NCBI GenBank assembly: GCA_963736445.1
Contig: CAVTOY010000004.1
Location: forward strand, 1-64,000
DNA length: 64,000 nt
Direction of reading: 5' to 3'
Origin: Thiosocius sp963736445
GTDB lineage: Bacteria; Pseudomonadota; Gammaproteobacteria; Chromatiales; Chromatiaceae
The translations under genes and the position numbers were made by a program. The notes below the pieces were generated by a model, which worked only from the letters and a program-made list of their open reading frames with translations, was not told the DNA's origin and did not search any database. Within the stretch, counting starts at the first letter, position 1; every line of letters starts with the position of its first letter. Shown piece after piece: positions 23,188 through 31,985 of this stretch.

Positions 23188-25698
23188 TCAGGTTTCCGGT
23201 GCCACCTGCCAGCCGCCTTCCGGCAGGCGGCGCAGCACCTCGCCGTCGTCGGCGACGCGGAAGAGGTGCAGCCACTCATGAGCGACCAGGTCGCGGACCA
23301 TGGTGTTGCCGGCGATCACATCGTCAATGGCCTCTGCCGGGGCCTCGATGAAGACGGACAGGCGCAGGGGTTCGTGCACCCATCGCCGACCGTCGTGGAG
23401 CGACTGGAGCGCCAACCCCTGGCGCAGGTCGCCGCCGTTGCCTTCCAGCACCCCGATGCGCCCCCCCACTACGTTGTGTAGGAGCTTGTTGCCCGCTCCC
23501 AGGTGGTCGTGATCAACCGTGGATCCGTAGTACTGGAGGTTGATCCAGTTGGCCACCACCATGGGCGCGCTCATGATGAGAGTGAGGACCTCGAAGCCCT
23601 TATCCTGACGCCAGTCGTACTCGTGCAGGAAGGCGCGGCCCTCCAAGGACAGGTGGGCCGTGCGCGCACGCGGCACGGCGAAGAAGGATGCGTTGCCGGT
23701 AAGCCCCCACTCGGGACGCACCTGGGACCAGTCCCGGCTGCGTTGGCGAACGGCGCGCAAGGCATCGACCGCGTCGGCCGGGACCTGCTCGTCGAGGAGC
23801 TGGATTCGCTCGAGGCGCGCAATGTCGCCCGCCCCATCGAGGGCGCTGCGCAGACGATCCAGCGACGGGCGTAGGGTCGCGGGCACAGACGTCGTGCCCA
23901 GCAGATGCACCTCGTCGGTGGTGGTGTCGTGAAGGGCCGGCACGAACCAGGTGTCGTCGGGAATCGGCTGTCCCCGCTCGGCCAGGGTGTCGCGCACGGC
24001 GGGATCGTTGAGGATAGCGGTCGCCATGCGCACGCTCGCCTCCCCGGTCTGGCCGGCGCAGGCGCCGCAGTCCAGGCCCGCCCGCTGCGGGTTGTTGACG
24101 GTGGAACTGCCGTGCCCCGCGAGCAGCACAATGGGTGCGAAGCGCGACTTTAGGCCCATGGCGTTCAGGATGAAGGCGGCCACGTCGGCGCGCTCGTCGC
24201 GCGGGATGCCCCAGCCAGCCTCGTCCTTCTCGCCTGCTGGGGGCCCTGCATCCAGGTCGGGGCCGAGGGCCGCAGTGTCGAGGCGGCCGAGCCCCACGGT
24301 CTCAGGGTGGGGCACCGGGCGGGTCCAGCCGAGGCTGTCAGTGACTAGTTTGAGCGCGTAGAGGAGCCCGGCGGACTCGACAAAGGAGAAGCAGGAGGCG
24401 CTTGAGAGTTTGAACTGCTTCCAGGCCCTGGACAGGCCGAGGAACCGCTTACGCTGCGCCAGCAAGGCCTCGGTGCGGCCGCCGCCACCGCCACCTGCAC
24501 TCTCGCACACCCGGTAGCGTGGCGGCAGCAACACCGGCAGGTGGGTCCGCGAATGGGCTGCTCCCAACGGGCGGTATTCGGCCATGATGCCGAAGAAGCC
24601 GGCGAATCCTTGCGTCTCGATGGCGCCGTCTGCTGTCTCGAGAGCACGCCTGAAAACCTCCGAGCGTACGTCGATACAGAAGGCTGCCTGTGCGACCGGC
24701 CTGGGCGCGGCGGACTGCTCCTCATTTGCCCGGCGCAGACCCGCCACCAGGCGGCGCTGGTAGCCGATCTCCAGGGCTCGCTGCAGGATCAGGTTTACCT
24801 CCAGGGCAGTGGCCTGGGCCGGGCGGAGCCGGTGCGGCCAGCAACGCAGAGACTGCATCCACTGCTCCCGGTGGGCGGGACGCTCACAGGTGCCCACGAG
24901 CAGGGCCTCCCACACCACGCGAATGGCCAGCAGGTCCACGATGTCGTCGTTGCGCCCGCCCTCCAGCTCGGCTACCCAACGCAGGTGGCGGGTGTAGCTG
25001 GCCCACCCGCCCAGGGTCGCCAGGGCCACGTAAAGAAAGTCCTCGAGCCGGTCGGCTGGCACCCGCATGCGTTCGACGGCCACCTGGATGGCGTCGCGCG
25101 GCGAGTCCGGCAAGGTGCGCAGGACCGCGGGCACGTTGCGGATGTCCATGCCCCGGGGGCTGCGGTCGATAAGGGTGTAGTTCCACCACGATTCGTAAAG
25201 ACCGTCGCCGAAACGCGGCAGGGGCCAGATGGCCTGACCGAGGTCGTAGTAGGCGGCGCAGAACTGACTGGTCTGCTGAACGACATAGCCCGAATGGCTG
25301 GGGCGGTAACGCCCGTCCCGCATGTGGGAGTACAGCAGCTGCGGGATCGCGAGGGGTACCGGTTCTTCCACCGCGGCCCGCAGCCCGGCAAGGTCGAGAT
25401 CGGAGCCGCTGCGGGCCAGCGCCTCCTCCAGGTCGGCATCGCTGATGCGACCGGCGGCAATCTGCTCCCGGAACCAGTCCCGGTTCATGGTCATGGGCCG
25501 CCCGATGATGCGTCGATGGTACTCGGCCGCGGCGTCGAAGTGCTGACCCACGAAGCCCAGGTACGGGTTCGTGGCGACCATAGCATCAAGGGGCCAGAAG
25601 GGCGCGAAACGCCCGCACACGGCGTCCACCGCCGGGTCGGTCCAACGCTCGGACTGCCCCGCGGCGACAGCCGCGTCCTGTGTAAGCTGGTCGCTCAC
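23188..25698 (-). CDS. dabA: Inorganic carbon uptake subunit DabA (DUF2309)
   Basis: DabA is the beta-carbonic-anhydrase-like subunit of the energy-coupled DAB pump, which accumulates bicarbonate in the cytoplasm together with membrane subunit DabB. The 836-residue protein has the zinc-site pattern of the family: Cys341 and Asp343 in CIDVRSE, His529 in LLAGHGSS and Cys544 in GLDCGACAG. Spacing agrees with characterised DabA proteins. Start is GTG at 25698. It lies 28 bases downstream of dabB on the same strand. No carboxysome or RuBisCO gene is in the window. Confidence 0.93.
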   Translation of the reverse strand: MSDQLTQDAAVAAGQSERWTDPAVDAVCGRFAPFWPLDAMVATNPYLGFVGQHFDAAAEYHRRIIGRPMTMNRDWFREQIAAGRISDADLEEALARSGSDLDLAGLRAAVEEPVPLAIPQLLYSHMRDGRYRPSHSGYVVQQTSQFCAAYYDLGQAIWPLPRFGDGLYESWWNYTLIDRSPRGMDIRNVPAVLRTLPDSPRDAIQVAVERMRVPADRLEDFLYVALATLGGWASYTRHLRWVAELEGGRNDDIVDLLAIRVVWEALLVGTCERPAHREQWMQSLRCWPHRLRPAQATALEVNLILQRALEIGYQRRLVAGLRRANEEQSAAPRPVAQAAFCIDVRSEVFRRALETADGAIETQGFAGFFGIMAEYRPLGAAHSRTHLPVLLPPRYRVCESAGGGGGGRTEALLAQRKRFLGLSRAWKQFKLSSASCFSFVESAGLLYALKLVTDSLGWTRPVPHPETVGLGRLDTAALGPDLDAGPPAGEKDEAGWGIPRDERADVAAFILNAMGLKSRFAPIVLLAGHGSSTVNNPQRAGLDCGACAGQTGEASVRMATAILNDPAVRDTLAERGQPIPDDTWFVPALHDTTTDEVHLLGTTSVPATLRPSLDRLRSALDGAGDIARLERIQLLDEQVPADAVDALRAVRQRSRDWSQVRPEWGLTGNASFFAVPRARTAHLSLEGRAFLHEYDWRQDKGFEVLTLIMSAPMVVANWINLQYYGSTVDHDHLGAGNKLLHNVVGGRIGVLEGNGGDLRQGLALQSLHDGRRWVHEPLRLSVFIEAPAEAIDDVIAGNTMVRDLVAHEWLHLFRVADDGEVLRRLPEGGWQVAPET

Positions 25699-25726
25699 GG
25701 AAAGCTAACCTGTGGTTGTGACCGCG

Positions 25727-27361
25727 TCATGAGCGCAGCCGCCCCCGGCGGCCGGGCAGGTCCCTGAACCGCGCCGGCCAGACCCGGTAGACCATGCGCT
25801 CGACCGGCAAATCGGTGTAAAGGCCGTTGTAGAGGTGGACGTAGAGCCGCAGGAGCCAGGTCGCGGGTGGTCGGCTGGTGAGCACGACCTGGAAGTAAGA
25901 CAGGGCGAGGAACACTACTGCCACCAGGCCGAGCAGGAGGTAGTGGCCGGCCGGCACCTCATGGGGAATGGGCGGCAGCACGCCCGTGAAGACGCTGACG
26001 AACGCCGTATGGAGACCGAAGTAGACGGCCGTGATCAGCACCGACACCACGAGCAGGCGCACCGTCAGGGCGGTGCCCGCCCAGCCCGCGAGGAGCAGCT
26101 GGGCCACGGCTACCGCGACGATGGTGCCGATGGCGACCAGGGCGGGCTCGTTGGCCGGGGTGACGCCCCACGCGGCGGCCATGGCGAAGGTAACGGCCGC
26201 GCTCAGGCCCACGGCGGCCCCCCACGCCGGTAGCGTCACGCGCTTTTTGGACTTGGAACCGGGCGCTCGCAGCACGTCCACCATGCTGCCCGACGACAGG
26301 AAGGCGTGCGCCTTGTACAGGGAGTGGGCGATGAGGTGGAGCACGGCGAGGACGAACAGGCCGAGGCCGAGTTCGAGCAGCATGAAGCCAAGCTGGCCGG
26401 CGGTGGACCAGGCCAGGGAGCTCTTGATCGCGGTCTGGGTAAGCATCGCGAGCGAGGCCAGGGCGGCGGTCATCAGCCCCACCAACGCCAGGGCCACCAG
26501 GGCATTGCCGTCCGCCAGGAGCAACTCGTGGGTACGCAGCACGATGATGGCCCCGCTGTAGACGATGCCGGCGTGGAGCAGGGCCGACACGGGGGTGGGA
26601 GCCTCCATCACCTGCAGCAGCCACCCGTGGAAGGGGAACTGGCCGCTCTTGAGGATGGCGTAGGCGACGATCAGCCAGGCCGCCAGATGCAGCTGCCAAC
26701 TCAGCCCCCCCGCCGCCGCCGCCATCGCCGCGATGGCCTCGAAGGACAGGGTACCCTCGCTGGCGGCGATCAGCACCGCCGCCGCCAGCAGACAGGTATC
26801 CGCCATCCGGCTGAACAGGAGCTTCTTGTGGGCCACCATCTGGGCCGGCAGTCGGTCCCGGTAGTGAGTTAGCAGACGGTTTAGCCCCGTGCCGGTCAGA
26901 ACAATAGCGAGAGCGAACATGAGCATGTTGCCGGCGATCACCACCAGCATGAAGGCACTGACGGTCAGCGCCAGCGTCCGGAAGAAACGGCCCTGCGTGG
27001 GCTCTCCGTCGAGGTAGTTGGTGCTGTAGCGGGCGATGATGGCGGCAATCAAGGACACCAGGCCCAGGATGGTGAAGGTCAGGTTGTCCGCGAGCACCGA
27101 CAGCGCCAGGGGAATACCGCCCGTGTCGCTGCCGAGCACAACCAGGGTGGTCGGCGTCGTCGCTTCGCCCAATTTGGCCGCGAGGGCCGCCACGAGGGTA
27201 CAGAGGAGTCCCGCCAGCGCGGCGGCCTGAATCAGCTGGCCCAGTGCCCGAGGATGCCGGTCAGCCAAGGCCGCGGGTGCGGCGGCTGCCAGCAGCATCA
27301 GCCCAGGGCCGACGAGCAGCAATGCTGCAGAATAACTGACAAGATTCTGAATCACGCGCAA
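25727..27361 (-). CDS. dabB: DabB, NuoL/MrpA-like proton-conducting membrane subunit
   Basis: A 544-residue polytopic membrane protein of the proton-translocating NADH dehydrogenase subunit L family, with about 14 hydrophobic segments. The core motifs of the antiporter-like subunits are visible: KSGQFPFHGWLLQVMEAPTPVSALLHAG and IKSSLAWSTAGQLGFM, with the conserved lysines. Adjacency to dabA identifies it as DabB rather than a respiratory subunit, since no other nuo or mrp genes are present. The start is uncertain: TTG at 27361 or GTG at 27355. Confidence 0.9.
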   Translation of the reverse strand: MRVIQNLVSYSAALLLVGPGLMLLAAAAPAALADRHPRALGQLIQAAALAGLLCTLVAALAAKLGEATTPTTLVVLGSDTGGIPLALSVLADNLTFTILGLVSLIAAIIARYSTNYLDGEPTQGRFFRTLALTVSAFMLVVIAGNMLMFALAIVLTGTGLNRLLTHYRDRLPAQMVAHKKLLFSRMADTCLLAAAVLIAASEGTLSFEAIAAMAAAAGGLSWQLHLAAWLIVAYAILKSGQFPFHGWLLQVMEAPTPVSALLHAGIVYSGAIIVLRTHELLLADGNALVALALVGLMTAALASLAMLTQTAIKSSLAWSTAGQLGFMLLELGLGLFVLAVLHLIAHSLYKAHAFLSSGSMVDVLRAPGSKSKKRVTLPAWGAAVGLSAAVTFAMAAAWGVTPANEPALVAIGTIVAVAVAQLLLAGWAGTALTVRLLVVSVLITAVYFGLHTAFVSVFTGVLPPIPHEVPAGHYLLLGLVAVVFLALSYFQVVLTSRPPATWLLRLYVHLYNGLYTDLPVERMVYRVWPARFRDLPGRRGRLRS

Positions 27362-27618
27362 CCCCGTCGTCGCAAGGCCGATATGGGATGTGGTTATCGG
27401 TCGCAGTATTGTTAGTCTAGGCGGTGAGTCCCATCACGAAAATTTTATATTTTCCATCATTCCAATAGCTCCTCAACTATGGAATGGGCAATGGGTCCTT
27501 CCCGAGGCCTTGCGCGCCGCATATGGAGACGTCAAATCACCCTTTTGGCGGACGGCAATCTCGCTTCTCGATGTATGTTGGCACCTTGTTAGGCGGTCGC
27601 TCCGACTCGCCAGGCGGG

Positions 27619-27881
27619 CTAGCCTGCATGTTGCACCAGTATCCAGGATGATCGCGCCGGCCAGGTGCGGTTGGACGCCGCCCTGGAGCGAAAAGCATAG
27701 CCGTAGCTATGGTTTGAGCAAAGGGCAAGTACAGGCGTGCCTGGACAAGCGAGGGCCTGGATAGATCAGGGGACGAGAGACAAACTGTCCTTCAAGAAAG
27801 CGCACCGAATATGACGTTCACCGTATCTCTGCCGATTCATTCGCACCCGTCCACGATCGACTGGTGCAACATGCAGGCTAG
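27619..27881. mobile_element. MITE-like element, copy 1, with perfect terminal inverted repeats
   Basis: A 263-base unit bounded by a perfect 22-base inverted repeat (27619-27640 and 27860-27881; begins CTAGCCTGCATG). It has no coding capacity of note. A homologous 259-base unit lies at 62738-62996, and part of it recurs inverted near 38627-38722. An internal hairpin CATAGC-CGTA-GCTATG sits at about 27700-27715. The structure fits a non-autonomous transposable element or a REP-derived structured element; no matching transposase is visible here. Confidence 0.75.
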
Positions 27882-27940
27882 ACGCTGGGGGACCCCCATG
27901 CAGCCGTCGCATTGTGGTTTCGGGGCAGTGGCTTAAGCTA

Positions 27941-27974
27941 CGCCACCGGTCAGGTCGACGACTGACCGGTGGCG
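27941..27974. repeat. Perfect 13-bp hairpin
   Basis: CGCCACCGGTCAG (27941-27953) and CTGACCGGTGGCG (27962-27974) are exact inverted repeats with an eight-base loop. No U-run follows on either strand. Role unknown. Confidence 0.6.
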
Positions 27975-28438
27975 CCGACGATCGCGAGAAGGTGGCTTGG
28001 ACAGAGGTTTCGATATACGTCCACGATGGGGAGCCAACCAAATCAGTAGCCCCCCACTCAACGCTGCCTAGTTTATCGCTTGGAAACCATTTCGACATTG
28101 TCGGCCGAGGGATTTGACGTCGGTTTGCCGGAGCGCTTCCCCGGGTGGGAAATGGGCACTGAAAAATGGCCCGCTTCGGCGCGCCGCAGGGCAGAGCCCC
28201 TGACCCCGGAGCAATCGGCGTACTCGTGGCTGCCGACGTCCAGCACGCGCGCGTCCCGTTCTGGCCTAATTGTCTTCGCGAGGGCGAAAAGATACTCGGT
28301 TCGCTTAGCGTGGAACTTTTACTTTGTGGCCATATGACGTGCCAGGCCCCTGTGTATCCGTTGCGTTTTCGCAATGCCCCCATCCCGCATGTGTGTCAAC
28401 GTTAATATGCAATGAAATCAATACCGGAGGAGGACGCT

Positions 28439-28867
28439 ATGAAACGTTTCAGTCCAGTCTATCTGCGCATGATCGCGGTGTTTGCGGTAACCGGCCAGAC
28501 TGCTCTGGCGGCCGATCCGGTCGCAGCCACGGCCGTTCCCGCCGAGGCCGCGGCGCAGGCTCAGGAACAGGCCCGTGCGATGCAGGGCGCAGCCGGTAAT
28601 CAGGCCCACAGGCAGATGCAGCATCAATACAGAAATCAGTATCGTTACGGCCAAGGTCGCGGTCAGGGACAGGGCCCCGGCTATGGCGGCGCTGCCTATG
28701 GCCAGGGAATGGGTCAGGGGCGCGGCCAAGGTCAGGGTATGGGCCAGAGTCAGGGCCAAGGCGCAGGCTCCTATGCGCCGCAGGGTTATGGCCAGCGCGG
28801 AGGCTATCCGCGGGGTGGTAACTACGGCGGCAATCGTGGAAGTCAGGGCGGCGGTCGCGGGCGTTAA
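28439..28867 (+). CDS. Secreted Gly/Gln-rich low-complexity protein, copy 1
   Basis: This 142-residue protein starts at ATG 28439 behind a strong GGAGGAGG. A signal peptide (about residues 1-23, ending ALAAD) is followed by an alanine-rich stretch and AHRQMQHQYRNQYRYGQG, then a low-complexity C-terminus built from GQGRGQGQG, GMGQ, QGYGQRGG and NYGG units rich in Gly, Gln, Arg and Tyr. I do not recognise a family. A paralogue with a longer repeat tract is at 31986. The composition suggests an extracellular or periplasmic scaffold or binding protein; function unknown. Confidence 0.8.
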   Translation: MKRFSPVYLRMIAVFAVTGQTALAADPVAATAVPAEAAAQAQEQARAMQGAAGNQAHRQMQHQYRNQYRYGQGRGQGQGPGYGGAAYGQGMGQGRGQGQGMGQSQGQGAGSYAPQGYGQRGGYPRGGNYGGNRGSQGGGRGR

Positions 28868-29391
28868 CCCAGGCACGCTGCAGACAAGCCGCACGGCCCT
28901 AAAAGACAGAATGGCGCTCAGTGATGGGCGGCATAAACACGCATTTCGTCCATCAGCAACCGGGCACGCGACCATCAGCACGACCGGTCGGTCGTCAAAT
29001 TACCCAGTAAACAGTCGGCTTTCAACCACACCAAGCGGTCGTTTGCTGATCGCCGAACACACGCTCAACACGGGCGCGCACCTTGGAGCGTCGATGGTTG
29101 GTTTCCTGCTCGCGCTTGTTGGGCGCCCGGTGCTTGCTGCCCTAGCGGTGAATGCGGCTCTCGTAGCCTTGCTCACGAAGCCGCTCCTCGCGTGCCTCTG
29201 AGCGGTACGCGGAGTCGGCCCAGACAGCGCGATCGCCGTTTTCTTCATCGAGCACATCATCGAACACCTGGCTGTCGTGCTCGACGGAACCTGATCAGGG
29301 CTCCCTGTACAAGCCTCAGCACCTAATCTACTTTAAAGTTGTCGTTAACAATTTTCATTGCCATTACCCCACGCCAGATGAGGTCAATGTA
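28868..29391. other. Intergenic stretch with transposase remnant
   Basis: The first ~70 bases (to about 28935) continue the duplication shared with the sequence after the second GQG gene. 29022-29294 is a decayed IS5-type transposase. The last ~100 bases are the ggt upstream region, with a GAGG before its ATG. Confidence 0.55.
29022..29294 (-). pseudogene. IS5-family transposase C-terminal remnant
   Basis: Read on the minus strand this gives EENGDRAVWADSAYRSEAR, then REQGYESRIHR, a stop, and after it KREQETNHRRSKVRARVERVFG. This matches the C-terminal part of IS5-group DDE transposases (the conserved ADSAYRS and the N..RSK.R..VERVFG block). It is truncated at its N-terminus and contains an in-frame TAG between IHR and GSKHR, so it is not functional. 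No terminal repeats are evident. Confidence 0.75.
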
Positions 29392-31179
29392 ATGTCCGGT
29401 ATTCCAGCCGAAAAAGGCCGCGAGAGAGAAAGCCGCAAGATCAACCTGCGGCTGCTGAGTGCAGCCGCATTAGCCGCCCTGCTGGTGCCAGCCGTCTCTG
29501 TCGGCAGCGATGAACTCGCCGAAGCGGTCGTCTATGACCGGGAGATGATTGTCACCGCCAACCCGTTGGCCAGCGCCGCCGGTGCCAGGATCCTGAGAAA
29601 AGGCGGCACCGCCGCCGACGCCATGGTGACGGCGCAGGCCGTGCTTGGCCTCGTCGAACCGCAGTCAAGCGGTCTTGGAGGCGGCGCTTTCGTTGTCTAC
29701 TACGACGCGGCCACCGGCCACACAACAACTTTTGACGGGCGTGAGAAGGCGCCTGCCGCTGCGATCGAGGATCGGTTCGTCGGCCTTGGCTTCACCCCTG
29801 CATGGCAGAGCGGCCTCTCGGTCGGTGTCCCGGGCACGCCGCGTATCATGGAGGTAGTCCACGCTCGCTACGGCATCAAGCCCTGGAGTACCGTCCTGCA
29901 GCCGGCCATCCGCCTGGCAAAGGCAGGTTTTGACCTGACGGAGCGCACCTCCAGTCAGGTCGCAGGATTGCTCGCGAGAAATGCTTCCTGCGAAGATCGC
30001 CTGTTCTTTCGCGACCCGACCGCGTTCGCTTACTTCGCTAATCCCGACTGCACCGCGAAACCGGCCGGGACGCGGATAAAAAATAAAGACTATGCCGATA
30101 CCCTCAAAGCGATGCGCAAGGGCGGTGCCGATGCGTTTTACATGGGCCCGATTGCCGAGGACATCGCCGATGCCGTGCAGGGCGACCTTGCGATCCCCGG
30201 TGACATGACGGTCCAGGACCTGGCTGCTTACGAGGTCGTGGAACGCGACCCTGTCTGCATCGACTACCGTGGGTACAATGTCTGCGGGATGGGGCCACCC
30301 TCTTCGGGGGCGCTCGCAGTGGGTCAGATACTGGGCATCCTCGAGAACTTTTCCCTCGCGGACGATCCACTGGACGAATACAACGTGCACCTGTTCGCGG
30401 AGGCCGGTCGTCTGGCCTTTGCAGACCGCGGTCTCTATGTTGGTGACAGCGACTTCGTCACCGTTCCGGTCGAGGGCATGCTCGACAAGGACTATCTCGC
30501 CGAACGTGCCGGTCTGATCGAAGATACGGACAAGGGCACGGCCCAACCCGGAAGCCCCCCTGGTGATTTTGATCCCTCGGCCCCAGACAGCACCGCCAAG
30601 ACCAGCGGCACCAGCCATATCTCGATCGTCGATCGCTACGGCAACGCTTTGTCCATGACCACCACGGTCGAAAGCTCGTTCGGCAATGGTGTGATGGTGA
30701 GGGGCTTTCTGCTCAACAACGAACTGACGGACTTCAGCTTCAATCCTGTGAGCGACGATATGCCGGTCGCCAATCGCGTGGAGGCAAACAAGCGACCGCG
30801 TAGTTCGATGTCGCCCACCATCGTCTTGGACGCAGACGGCAACGTCGAACTCGTTACCGGTTCGCCGGGAGGCTCACGCATCATCGGCTACACGGCTCAG
30901 TCGATCGTCAATCATATCGACTTCGGCCTCGACCCACAGGAATCGATCAACACGCCGCATTACCAGAACCGCAACGGTTCAACCGAAATCGAGCGCACCA
31001 TCCCTGGCGTCACCGTCGAATACGATGCCGTCGCGCTCGAAGCATCACTTGTAGCTCGCGACCATCCGGTGATCGTCCGCGATGTCCTGGAAAGCGGTCT
31101 CTCGATCATTCATGTCGATGGCGATGATCTTATCGGCGGCGCCGACAAGCGTCGCGATGGCACCGTCGCGGGCCGCTGA
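29392..31179 (+). CDS. ggt: Gamma-glutamyltransferase
   Basis: GGT cleaves and transfers the gamma-glutamyl group of glutathione and related compounds in the periplasm. The 595-residue precursor has a hydrophobic N-terminal segment (about residues 21-38), KGGTAADAMVTAQAVLGLVEP near the start, and the autoprocessing/nucleophile site GTSHISIVD with Thr407, which would separate large and small subunits. SPGGSRIIGYTAQ is near the C-terminus. Length is normal. It sits between the two GQG paralogues and near redox-related genes. Confidence 0.95.
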   Translation: MSGIPAEKGRERESRKINLRLLSAAALAALLVPAVSVGSDELAEAVVYDREMIVTANPLASAAGARILRKGGTAADAMVTAQAVLGLVEPQSSGLGGGAFVVYYDAATGHTTTFDGREKAPAAAIEDRFVGLGFTPAWQSGLSVGVPGTPRIMEVVHARYGIKPWSTVLQPAIRLAKAGFDLTERTSSQVAGLLARNASCEDRLFFRDPTAFAYFANPDCTAKPAGTRIKNKDYADTLKAMRKGGADAFYMGPIAEDIADAVQGDLAIPGDMTVQDLAAYEVVERDPVCIDYRGYNVCGMGPPSSGALAVGQILGILENFSLADDPLDEYNVHLFAEAGRLAFADRGLYVGDSDFVTVPVEGMLDKDYLAERAGLIEDTDKGTAQPGSPPGDFDPSAPDSTAKTSGTSHISIVDRYGNALSMTTTVESSFGNGVMVRGFLLNNELTDFSFNPVSDDMPVANRVEANKRPRSSMSPTIVLDADGNVELVTGSPGGSRIIGYTAQSIVNHIDFGLDPQESINTPHYQNRNGSTEIERTIPGVTVEYDAVALEASLVARDHPVIVRDVLESGLSIIHVDGDDLIGGADKRRDGTVAGR

Positions 31180-31334
31180 TGCAAGACCGTCCGGTCCTCA
31201 CCGACGGCGACCGACAACGGCGCGTGTCGCCGAAGCCTGCTGTCTCGCGTCAAAGACGCTGGCGCGTCCGCCGCCGATGCTCAACCGGATAGAAACCCAC
31301 TTCGAACAATGACACGCTGTTTTCGCCGCCAGCC

Positions 31335-31576
31335 TATCGCGGTCCTGGCGGAGAGATTTCAAGGCCAGCTAGCGCGCTCAGTTGGCGAAAGCCGGATCCG
31401 ATGCGGGGTGTCCACTCGATGGTATGGATCTTGGCGATCTCTGCCGCAACGACCAGTCGGGCGACCCGATACCGGCGCTCATCGCTGACGTCCTTGAAGG
31501 CGCTGACCCGCTCCGGATCTTCCGGGTCGCGCAGTCCCGAGTCTTCATCCGGGGTTTGTTGCTGAAGCTCACGGAA
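31335..31576 (-). pseudogene. Animal-type haem peroxidase fragment
   Basis: The minus-strand frame from 31576 to a stop at 31335 reads FRELQQQTPDEDSGL, then DERRYRVARLVVAAEIAKIHTIEWTP. The block ARLV.AA.IAKIHTIEWTP is characteristic of bacterial members of the animal haem peroxidase family. Only ~80 residues remain, without a start or the rest of the catalytic domain, so this is a relic. Confidence 0.6.
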
Positions 31577-31833
31577 CCTATTGACGAAATGTTGTCACGT
31601 GCTTTGTCATCTTTGTACCTCAGGCAGGTCTCGGATGAAGCGCCAAGGTTGCCTAACCCAAAACTACACGCTGCGAATCAATAAGGCACATGGAACGAAG
31701 CCGAACACTGTGCCAGGCGTGTTCAATAACCAACGGTCGTCGCGAATCCCCCTGATTTGCCGCTGAGCTGCGTGTGGTAACAAAAATCACTATAGAACAA
31801 GCGACTGAAACAACGATCTGGTGGCGGATGAAA

Positions 31834-31884
31834 ATTACCGGTGCTTTTTTTGAAGAATTGAAGGGCGAGTTGGGCAAGGGCCTG
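31834..31884 (+). repeat. Copied fragment of the Tll0287-like gene
   Basis: These 51 bases match 34401-34451 with a few differences and encode ITGAFFEELKGELGKGL in frame. They end exactly where the block duplicated from 28339 begins (31885), marking a recombination junction. Confidence 0.7.
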
Positions 31885-31985
31885 CATGCCAGGCCCCTGT
31901 GTGTCCGTTGCGTTTTCGCAATGCCCCCATCCCGGATGTGTGTCATCGTTAGCGTGTAATGACATCAATACCGGAGGAGGACGCT

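Larger units (their letters stand above)
27362..28438. other. Gene-poor intergenic stretch with repeats
   Basis: About 1.08 kb upstream of the divergent dabB and the GQG-repeat gene. It contains a MITE-like element (27619-27881), a perfect hairpin (27941-27974) and, from 28339, sequence duplicated upstream of the second GQG gene. I see no supported coding sequence in the remainder. Confidence 0.6.
31180..31985. other. Decayed region between ggt and second GQG gene
   Basis: Holds a haem-peroxidase remnant (31335-31576), a 51-base fragment copied from the Tll0287-like gene (31834-31884) and, from 31885, the promoter-proximal block duplicated from 28339. A segment around 31311-31355 resembles 38609-38650. 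No intact gene. Confidence 0.6.

Noticed and set aside
24541..25767. 408-codon plus-strand frame opposite dabA
   Set aside because: DabA zinc-site residues and length make the minus-strand gene real; the plus frame is a composition artefact.
28620..28860. Regular short repeats that might suggest a CRISPR array
   Set aside because: They encode in-frame Gly/Gln repeats of a secreted protein, with no constant repeat-spacer spacing and no cas genes.
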